Positions 44,419-50,304 of a stretch of 64,000 bases of DNA are shown in pieces (the stretch's first letter is position 1; each line of letters starts with the position of its first letter). Below the pieces are notes generated by a model that saw only the letters and a list, made by a program, of their open reading frames with translations, had not been told where the DNA came from and did no database searches. This stretch comes from Candidatus Geothrix skivensis (GTDB lineage: Bacteria > Acidobacteriota > Holophagae > Holophagales > Holophagaceae), in the NCBI GenBank assembly GCA_016721195.1, contig JADKIO010000005.1, positions 494,001-558,000 of the forward strand. The letters run 5' to 3'. The position numbers were made by a program, and so were the translations under genes.

Positions 44419-45506
44419 CCGAGACGCTGAGTGTCGGCCTGCTCTTCGGGGGGGAGTCCCCCGAGCACGAAGTCTCCATCGTCACCGCCCGGGCCATCGC
44501 CGATCACCTGGATCCCGCGCGCTTCACCGTCCGCCCCATGGGCATCGCCCGGAACGGTGTCTGGGCGGTGACCGGCGATCCCTTCGCGCGGCTGGCCAAT
44601 CGGGAGTTGCCCGAGCGCGGCGAGCATCCCTTTCTGCCGCTGGAAAAGGGCTCAGAAGCGACCCTGCTGCCGGATGTCTTCTTCAATGCTTTGCATGGCG
44701 CCGGTGGTGAGGATGGCCAGATCCAGGGCTACCTGGAACTGCTGCACAGGCCCTACACCGGGGCCGGGCTGCTGGCCATGGCGGCGGGCATGGACAAGTG
44801 GATCACCAAGCGCCTCTGGGAGTCCGAGGGGCTGCCGGTGGTGCCCTATGTGGGGCTCACGGAGGAGCGCTGGAACCGGGAACGCTCGGTCTGCCTATCG
44901 GAATGCGCGAAGCTCGGTCTGCCCCTCTTCGTGAAGCCGGCCAACCTGGGCAGCAGCATCGGGGTCGAGAAGGTGAAGCGCTCCGAAGACCTGACCGCGG
45001 CCCTGGGCCGGGCCTTCACCTTCGACCGGCGGGTACTGGTGGAGCAGGGCCTCGACGTCCGCGAGATCGAGGTGGCCGTGCTGGGGGGTGACGAGCCGCT
45101 CGTCTCCAAGCCTGGGGAAGTGATCGTGGCCGATGAGTTCTACACCTTCGAGGACAAGTACCTGCATGGCAAGAGCCGCACGGAGATCCCGGCCCAGATT
45201 CCCGAGGAATTGACCGACCTGGTCCGCAAGCTCGCGGCCAGGGCCTTCGCGGCCTCGGACGGGTACGGCATGGCCCGGGTGGATTTCTTCCTGGAGCGAC
45301 TGACGGGCCGCATCTTCCTCAACGAGCTGAACTTCATTCCGGGTTTCACCAGCATCTCCATGTATCCCAAGATGATGGCCGCCAGCGGCGTGCCCTACAC
45401 CGAGGTGCTGACGCGCCTGATCGACCTGGCCCTGGCCCGCCATGCCCAGACGACCCGGAAGCAGAAGGGCTTCCAATCCGGGAGCAACTGGTTCCAGGGC
45501 ACCTAA
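44415..45506 (+). CDS. ddl: D-alanine--D-alanine ligase
   Basis: 363-residue ATP-grasp ligase forming D-Ala-D-Ala for peptidoglycan. Motifs: LLFGGESPEHEVSIVTAR (N-terminal Ddl signature), NALHGAGGEDGQIQGYLEL, the ATP-grasp FVKPANLGSSIGV loop, VEQGLDVREIEVAVLGG and the C-terminal ARVDFFLE...NELNFIPGFTSISMYP metal and substrate site. The GTG start with AGGGAGG six bases upstream is preferred to the open-frame ATG at 44370. The basic C-terminal ~20 residues (TTRKQKGFQSG) extend slightly past the usual end. Vancomycin-type D-Ala-D-Lac specificity cannot be excluded by eye. Confidence 0.95.
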   Translation: MTETLSVGLLFGGESPEHEVSIVTARAIADHLDPARFTVRPMGIARNGVWAVTGDPFARLANRELPERGEHPFLPLEKGSEATLLPDVFFNALHGAGGEDGQIQGYLELLHRPYTGAGLLAMAAGMDKWITKRLWESEGLPVVPYVGLTEERWNRERSVCLSECAKLGLPLFVKPANLGSSIGVEKVKRSEDLTAALGRAFTFDRRVLVEQGLDVREIEVAVLGGDEPLVSKPGEVIVADEFYTFEDKYLHGKSRTEIPAQIPEELTDLVRKLAARAFAASDGYGMARVDFFLERLTGRIFLNELNFIPGFTSISMYPKMMAASGVPYTEVLTRLIDLALARHAQTTRKQKGFQSGSNWFQGT

Positions 45507-45548
45507 AAAAAACGTCAAGTCTGCCGAGAGCTTGCCGATTAATCCCCT

Positions 45549-45866
45549 ATGGACGTCGTCGGCATTGCCCTCTCTGGTCTCAGCGCCTCAAGCGCGGGAC
45601 TGGCCGTGCAAGCCAACAACGTGGCCAACCAGCAGTCGGCCGGATTCAAGGCCAAACACGTCGACCTGGTGGCTGAAGCCTCGGGGGGGGTGCGGGTGTC
45701 GGGTCTTGTTCAAGACGCGACGCCCGCCGGCCCGGGGGCCTCGAACGTGGACCTGGCCACCGAGGTGGTGGCGGGCATGGGGTTCGACCTGATGTACCGG
45801 GCCAACCTCGAGGTTCTCAAAACCGCCGATGAGCTTACGAAGGCCACCCTGGACCTGAAGGCCTGA
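45549..45866 (+). CDS. Orphan flagellar basal-body rod-like protein
   Basis: 105 residues. The N-terminus ALSGLSASSAGLAVQANNVANQQSAGFKA matches the flagellar rod/hook N-terminal motif (ANNiAN..t.Gfk), and the C-terminus NVDLATEVVAGMGFDLMYRANLEVLKTADEL matches the FlgC/FlgF-type C-terminal helix. It is the minimal size of a FlgC-like protein with its middle domain missing, and no other flagellar gene is in the window. ATTAAT lies five bases before the ATG and there is no Shine-Dalgarno. Followed by a clear intrinsic terminator, so it is likely monocistronic. Confidence 0.8.
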   Translation: MDVVGIALSGLSASSAGLAVQANNVANQQSAGFKAKHVDLVAEASGGVRVSGLVQDATPAGPGASNVDLATEVVAGMGFDLMYRANLEVLKTADELTKATLDLKA

Positions 45867-45903
45867 CCGACCGGCGGGGCGAAGGCCAACCGGGTGGCGA
45901 GGG

Positions 45904-45923
45904 ACGCGGCAGGGCCGCGTTTT
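45904..45923 (+). terminator. Intrinsic terminator after the flagellar-rod-like gene
   Basis: Stem ACGCGGC/GCCGCGT with a 3-nt loop followed by a TTTT tract, 38 bases after the stop codon of the gene ending at 45866. Confidence 0.65.
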
Positions 45924-46066
45924 GAGCCGGGCACCCGGTGGACTGAGCATCGCACCCAGGTTGGTCACCATTCCAAGCCAGCACCCGGCGAGGAGGTCAT
46001 GCCACGCTCCGCAGGTCCTAGCCAATAGCTGGCGGCCAGCGGGCTGTTTCCTCCTACACTATCCTC

Positions 46067-47284
46067 ATGCACGCTCGCACCTGGCTCTCGGTCCTGTCTC
46101 TGCCCCTGGTGGCCGCCTTCACCCTGCCGGTGCTGCAGCAGGGCACTGCGTCCAGGCCCCAGCCCAGTGCTGGTGCCAAGGCTGCGCCCCAGGATCCCTT
46201 GGCAGGGTTGTCGGACATCCAGGATGTGCTGTCGCTCGTCCAGCTGAACTACGTGGATCCGCCGGACATGGGGAAAGTGGTCTCCGGGGGGGTCCAGGCC
46301 GTCCTGGAACGCTCCCACCCGCTCAACTCCTACCTGACGGCGGAGGATCTCCGGCTGCCCGATCCGGGCCCGGCGGAAGCCGGCCTGGTGGCCCTCAAGC
46401 GAGGCATCTACGCCACGGTGGTGGCGGTGGTTCCCGGCGGTCCCGCGGCCAAAGCCGGCATTCAGGCCGGGGATGTGATCCGAAAGGTGGATGGGGATTC
46501 CGTGGGCCGGCTCAGCGCCTGGAGTCTGGAGCGGAGGCTCCGCGGGGCGGTGGGCTCTTCCCTCGACCTCTATCGGTACAACGCCACCGGTGATCTCACC
46601 AAGACCACCGTGCAGCGCCAGTTGATCACGGTTGGCTCGCTCGTCGTCAAGCAGGGACAGGGCGCCCTGCTGGTCTCCCTGCCGGACCTGGCTCCGGGGC
46701 GGGCCGAGGAATTGCAGAAGGCCCTGGCCCCTGTGGATCGTGGGCAGACCCTGGTGCTGGACCTGCGCCAGTGCCTGCGGGGTTCCATGGAAGAAGCCGC
46801 TGCGGTGGCAGGGCTGCTGGGCGCCAAGGGCACCTTCGCCACCCTACAGGAGGCTGGCAAGCCGGATCGAACCCTCGCCGTCACGGGTAATGGCATACCC
46901 TTCGCCCGGATGGCCCTGCTGACGGGCCGCTCCACCCTGGGAGCCCCGGAAGTGCTGGCCTCCTGCCTGAAGAAGGGGGGCTCCCGGACGTTGGGTGAAC
47001 GCACCCCAGGCCTGGGCGTGGAACGGGCCCGCTTCGCCCTCAAGCAGGGCGGTGCCGTGGAACTGGTCTCCAGGCGGTGGACGGGGCTGGGGGGCGAGAA
47101 GCTGGATCGCCAGGGGGTGGTCCCCGATCAGGTGCTGCGCATGGCCGATACCGAAGATGCCCTGGCCAAAGTGCTCACGGCCCTGGCGGCCCCCGCCCCG
47201 GCGCCCAAATCGGCAGCCGCAGTTCCCGAGGCTACGGCCCCTCCCAAGGCGCAACCACCTGCCGTCAAGAAGCCCCTCAACTGA
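46067..47284 (+). CDS. S41 (C-terminal processing) peptidase homologue lacking its catalytic Ser and Lys
   Basis: 405 residues: signal peptide, a helical N-terminal region (DIQDVLSLVQLNYVD), a PDZ domain (about 105-185, VPGGPAAKAGIQAGDVIRKVDGDSV), then a CtpA-like S41 core (LVLDLRQCLRGSMEEAAAVAGLL) ending GVVPDQVL. Against the CtpA motif GSASASEI the sequence reads RSTLGAPEV, putting Gly at the nucleophile position; the catalytic Lys of FGKG is Leu in TPGLG. It is therefore probably an inactive PDZ adaptor. A Pro/Ala/Lys-rich tail ends it. TACACT lies six bases before the ATG, with no Shine-Dalgarno. The stop overlaps the deacetylase ATG. Confidence 0.8.
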   Translation: MHARTWLSVLSLPLVAAFTLPVLQQGTASRPQPSAGAKAAPQDPLAGLSDIQDVLSLVQLNYVDPPDMGKVVSGGVQAVLERSHPLNSYLTAEDLRLPDPGPAEAGLVALKRGIYATVVAVVPGGPAAKAGIQAGDVIRKVDGDSVGRLSAWSLERRLRGAVGSSLDLYRYNATGDLTKTTVQRQLITVGSLVVKQGQGALLVSLPDLAPGRAEELQKALAPVDRGQTLVLDLRQCLRGSMEEAAAVAGLLGAKGTFATLQEAGKPDRTLAVTGNGIPFARMALLTGRSTLGAPEVLASCLKKGGSRTLGERTPGLGVERARFALKQGGAVELVSRRWTGLGGEKLDRQGVVPDQVLRMADTEDALAKVLTALAAPAPAPKSAAAVPEATAPPKAQPPAVKKPLN

Positions 47285-48195
47285 TGGCGCGAGGCAAAGG
47301 CAGGAAGGCATCCACCCTGGTCCTCCTGGGCTGGGCCGCGCTCATGCTCGCCCTGGGGCTGGGTGCCGGTCTAGTCCTGGGGCAGCAGGGCTGTGGCAAA
47401 CGCGAAGCCCCAGGTAAGCAAGCCCCCAAACCCGAACCCAAGAAACCAGACAAGAAACCGGCTGACCCAAAGGCGAAGCTTCCCTCCGAGGCCATCCGGC
47501 CTCGGAGCCCGGAACCATCCACAACCCTCCCCCGTCTCGCCCTCGTCATCGATGACCTGGGCTACATCCAGCCGGAGCTGGTGACGCGGCTGTGCAGCCT
47601 GCCCGTGGCCTTCAGCGTGGCCGTGCTGCCCTTCCAGGAACACACGCGGGAAAGCGCGGAGATCGCCCACCGCCTCGGCAAGGAGGTGATGCTGCACCTG
47701 CCCATGGAACCCATCGGCTACCCGGGTCCGGGTCGGGATCCCGGTCCCAACGCCATCCTCTTCAACTTGCCGGAACCCGAGGTCCGCCGCCGGGTGCGGC
47801 TGGCCCTGGACGACGTCCCCCACCGGGTGGGCGTGAACAACCACATGGGCAGCCGCATCACGCCGGACGGCATCCGCATGGGCTGGGTGCTGCAGGAGAT
47901 CAAGGCGCGAAAGTACTTTTTCGTCGACAGCCGCACCGAGAAGGACAGTGTGGCTTTCGACGTGGCCGGGCAGCTGGGCATCCCCACCGTCCAGCGCCGC
48001 GTCTTCCTCGACGACGACAAATCCTTCCCCGAGATGGAGAAGCAGTGGGAGCGGGCCCTCAAGCTGGCGGAGAAGGACGGCTTTGTGCTCATCATCGGCC
48101 ACATCTACCCGGAAACTGTAGAGGCCCTGGAAAAGCTGGTGCCCCGCGCCAAGGGGCAGGTGCGCTTCGTGACTGCGGGGCAGCTGGTCCATTGA
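47284..48195 (+). CDS. Divergent polysaccharide deacetylase (YibQ/DUF610-like)
   Basis: 303 residues. An N-terminal membrane anchor (LVLLGWAALMLALGLGAGLVL) and a Lys/Pro-rich spacer (about 45-75) precede the deacetylase-like barrel: LALVIDDLGY, VAFSVAVLPFQEHT, EVMLHLPMEPIGYPG, VGVNNHMGSRIT, KYFFVDSRT and DGFVLIIGHIYPETVEAL. These match the divergent polysaccharide deacetylase family, in which an Asp and two His-rich motifs form a metal site; the natural substrate is not established. Genes of this family often follow envC/ctpA-type genes, as here. TGATG overlap of one base with the S41-like gene decides the start. Confidence 0.88.
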   Translation: MARGKGRKASTLVLLGWAALMLALGLGAGLVLGQQGCGKREAPGKQAPKPEPKKPDKKPADPKAKLPSEAIRPRSPEPSTTLPRLALVIDDLGYIQPELVTRLCSLPVAFSVAVLPFQEHTRESAEIAHRLGKEVMLHLPMEPIGYPGPGRDPGPNAILFNLPEPEVRRRVRLALDDVPHRVGVNNHMGSRITPDGIRMGWVLQEIKARKYFFVDSRTEKDSVAFDVAGQLGIPTVQRRVFLDDDKSFPEMEKQWERALKLAEKDGFVLIIGHIYPETVEALEKLVPRAKGQVRFVTAGQLVH

Positions 48196-48227
48196 TGATC
48201 GAGATGCCGAGCGGCCGGGCGTCCTGA

Positions 48228-48233
48228 TAGGCT
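48228..48233 (+). promoter_or_regulatory. Candidate -10 element of the crcB transcript
   Basis: TAGGCT lies seven bases upstream of where the fluoride aptamer begins, the spacing expected for a -10 hexamer and a start site at about 48240. The same hexamer precedes recG and coaD. No good -35 is visible. Confidence 0.35.
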
Positions 48234-48238
48234 GGATC

Positions 48239-48308
48239 CCGGCGATGGCGTCCGCCCCATAACCGCCTGGATGGCTGATGACGCCTGTGGATCCTGGAGG
48301 ACACAGGC
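48239..48308 (+). ncRNA. Fluoride (crcB) riboswitch with ribosome-binding-site hairpin
   Basis: The leader matches the fluoride aptamer closely: GGCGATGG at 48241-48248, TCCGCC at 48251-48256, AACCGCC at 48261-48267 and GGCTGATGACGCC at 48273-48285. The P1-like pairing is GCGT (48248-48251) with ACGC (48281-48284). A perfect 7-bp stem, 48283-48289 with 48302-48308, encloses GGAGG (48296-48300), the crcB ribosome-binding site. It shares bases 48283-48284 with P1, so the two helices compete: fluoride binding should free the ribosome-binding site. The crcB ATG follows immediately at 48309. Confidence 0.95.
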
Positions 48309-48695
48309 ATGGCCATTCATTCTTTCCTGGCGGTGGGGATCGGCGCAGCGTTGGGTGCCTGGCTGCGCTGGGGCCTGGGGGCCTGGCTCAATCCGCTGCT
48401 GCCCTCCCTGCCCATGGGGACCCTATCGGCGAACCTGCTGGGGGGCTACCTGGTGGGCTTGGCCGTCGCGGGGTTCGCCCAGCACCCGGGCCTGGGCCCC
48501 GAAGCCAGGCTGCTCATCATCACGGGCTTCCTGGGGGGACTCACCACCTTCTCCACCTTCTCGGCGGAGGCGGTGCACCTGCTGACCCGGGGGGAATTCG
48601 GCTGGGCCACGGCCCACATGGGCTTCCATCTGGCGGGATCCCTGGCCATGACCATGCTGGGGATGTGGACCGTGAAGGCTTTCGTGAAGGCCTGA
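48309..48695 (+). CDS. crcB: Fluoride channel CrcB/Fluc
   Basis: 128-residue four-helix membrane protein of the Fluc family, a dual-topology dimeric channel that expels fluoride. Family motifs GAALGAWLRWGLG, MGTLSANLLGGYLVGL (the conserved Asn of the pore), and ITGFLGGLTTFSTFSAE with the Phe-box Phe residues and TTFSTFS are present. Length is normal. The fluoride riboswitch directly upstream supports the assignment independently. A DUF190 gene follows after 10 bases. Confidence 0.97.
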   Translation: MAIHSFLAVGIGAALGAWLRWGLGAWLNPLLPSLPMGTLSANLLGGYLVGLAVAGFAQHPGLGPEARLLIITGFLGGLTTFSTFSAEAVHLLTRGEFGWATAHMGFHLAGSLAMTMLGMWTVKAFVKA

Positions 48696-48705
48696 GGGGG
48701 GCGAC

Positions 48706-49035
48706 ATGCAAGGCACTTACCTGGTGCTCTTCCTGCAGGAGAACCGAACCCATCACGGCACCCTGCTCTACGAATGGCTGCTCTCGCAGGCGCGCAGGCT
48801 GGGGCTCCCCGGGGGCACTGCCTTCAAGGCCATCGCGGGGTTCGGACGCCATGGGCATTTCCACGCCGACCACTTCATCGAGCTGGCGGGGGATCTGCCG
48901 GTCGAACTGACCTTCATGGCCACGGAGGAAGAGGCTGACCGCCTGCTGGCCTTCATCCAGGGCGAAGGGCTGTCCCTCTTCTACGTGCGGATGCCCGCCA
49001 CCTGCGGCGTCATCAACGAGCCGGCGAAAAACTAG
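48706..49035 (+). CDS. DUF190-family protein
   Basis: 109 residues. The opening YLVLFLQENRTHHGTLLYEWLLSQARRLGLPGGTAFKAIAGFG matches the DUF190 pattern (l.iy..E...hg..l...ll..a...Gl.GaTv..ai.GfG), with an alpha/beta PII-like ferredoxin fold expected. DUF190 genes are repeatedly found beside crcB, and here the gene shares the fluoride-riboswitch transcript, so a role in fluoride handling or in sensing linked to CrcB is likely. Start has GGGGGG upstream. It meets the convergent CDF-like gene stop to stop with no spacer. Confidence 0.9.
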   Translation: MQGTYLVLFLQENRTHHGTLLYEWLLSQARRLGLPGGTAFKAIAGFGRHGHFHADHFIELAGDLPVELTFMATEEEADRLLAFIQGEGLSLFYVRMPATCGVINEPAKN

Positions 49036-49656
49036 TCAGTGTCCGCAGCCGCATCCGCCGGTGAAATCCTGGCTGCGGGCCGCCCGCACCATGCCCAGAC
49101 CCTCCTTGGCGATGAGCAGGGCCAGGCCCAGGGCGGCGGCGGCATCCACCCACCAGAGGCCCGGTGCCAGCAGGAAGGCGAGGCTCCCGGCGAAGAGCAC
49201 CCCGGAGAGCTGGAGACAGGCCAAGCTGCAGGCGGCATCCGCCGCCAGGGTGGCACTGTCCAGAGCCCGGGCGGTCGACCGCTTGGCCCGCCAGAGGAAG
49301 GCCATGAAGGACAGGGAGAGCAGCGCGATGACCAGGCCGGGCAGGGTGGTGGGCGGATGGACCCTGGAGTAGAGCTGCCACAGGGCCCCACCGGCGATGC
49401 CGAGGGCCAGCAGCAGGAAGAGCCCGCCGATGCCAAAGGTGGCCTGGCGTTCCCGCTTCGTGTCGGCGTGGTCCATGAGCCTCCAGAGCACCAGGAGGGC
49501 GGAGGCCACTTCGATGAAGCTGTCCGCCCCGAAGCCGAAGAGGGCCACCGAGTCCCCAGCCCAGCCGAAGGCCATGGACACCAGGCCCTCCAGCAGGTTG
49601 TAGCCGATGGTCAGGGCCGACAGCCACAGGGCCCGTCGGCGCCAGTCTGGGCTCAA
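49036..49656 (-). CDS. CDF-like cation transporter
   Basis: 206 residues, about six hydrophobic helices. FGFGADSFIEVASALLVLWRL holds the Asp of the CDF metal site in helix 2 (xxxDS), and TLAADAACSLACLQLS holds the helix-5 Asp site (usually HxxxD; here the His is replaced). The cytoplasmic CTD of classical CDF proteins is absent; instead the chain ends in a short metal-binding-looking GGCGCGH. A truncated CDF family member is the best reading; the metal is unknown. The start is a TTG whose TTGA overlaps the RsbW-like gene stop by 4 nt. Confidence 0.75.
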   Translation of the reverse strand: MSPDWRRRALWLSALTIGYNLLEGLVSMAFGWAGDSVALFGFGADSFIEVASALLVLWRLMDHADTKRERQATFGIGGLFLLLALGIAGGALWQLYSRVHPPTTLPGLVIALLSLSFMAFLWRAKRSTARALDSATLAADAACSLACLQLSGVLFAGSLAFLLAPGLWWVDAAAALGLALLIAKEGLGMVRAARSQDFTGGCGCGH

Positions 49657-50093
49657 GCGTGGGGCTCCCGCACCTTGCGGGCTTTCACCAGCACCAGGGT
49701 GGAGCCCGCCGGAGTGCGCTCCATGTAGACCTCGTCCATCACCTGTCGCATGAAGAAGACCCCCCGGCCGCCGGGCTTGAGCAGGTTCTCCGGCAGGTTC
49801 GGATCGGGCAGGGTTGCCAGGTCCACGCCGGGTCCCCGATCCTCGATGCGGATCTCGAAGCGATCCGCCCTGGGCGTGAAGGTCACCTTCACGGGCTTGT
49901 CCTTCTGGAGCAGGTTGCCGTGGCGCATGGCGTTGGCGATGCCTTCCTGGATGGCCAGCCAGAGCCGCTCGCCATCCTCCTGCGTGAAGCTGAGGTGCTT
50001 GAGGAACTCGGCGCCCACCACCTGGATCAGGTCGATGAACCTCAGGTCCGTGTTGCAGGTGAGGACGACGGGCAGGAGGGCAGGGTGGGCCAT
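49653..50093 (-). CDS. RsbW-like anti-sigma/serine-protein kinase ATPase
   Basis: 146-residue HATPase_c_2 protein. N box AIQEGIANAMRHGN, G1 EDRGPGVDL and G2 GGRGVFFMRQVMDEV are in order, as in RsbW/SpoIIAB-type kinases that bind a sigma factor and phosphorylate an STAS antagonist. No STAS or sigma gene is nearby, so the partner is unknown. ATG 50093 with AAAGGGA upstream is preferred to the open frame from 50222. Its stop overlaps the CDF-like start. Confidence 0.85.
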   Translation of the reverse strand: MAHPALLPVVLTCNTDLRFIDLIQVVGAEFLKHLSFTQEDGERLWLAIQEGIANAMRHGNLLQKDKPVKVTFTPRADRFEIRIEDRGPGVDLATLPDPNLPENLLKPGGRGVFFMRQVMDEVYMERTPAGSTLVLVKARKVREPHA

Positions 50094-50224
50094 GGACGGA
50101 GCATCCCTTTCAGTGACCAAAAGAACCAGGTTCAAGTTACTTGGAATCCGGTCCTCCGGGCCAGTGGTATTGCCAAGGGCGGTATGAAGGCGGCGGGGCG
50201 GGAAGGCAGTGTCTTGGATCACAA

Positions 50225-50244
50225 TTAAGAATAGTTGGTCTTAA
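50225..50244. promoter_or_regulatory. Dyad operator upstream of norB
   Basis: Perfect inverted repeat TTAAGA-N8-TCTTAA (arms 50225-50230 and 50239-50244) in an AT-rich patch, 61 bases before the preferred norB start and 13 before an earlier ATG. The size suits a dimeric regulator such as an NsrR-, NorR- or CRP/FNR-type NO-responsive factor; the sequence does not match the classic consensus of any of these exactly. Confidence 0.5.
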
Positions 50245-50304
50245 ATATGGAGATTTATGAAAAACTGTTTCAAGGCGCGTAGATCCGCCCTGATGGAGGC
50301 TTAC

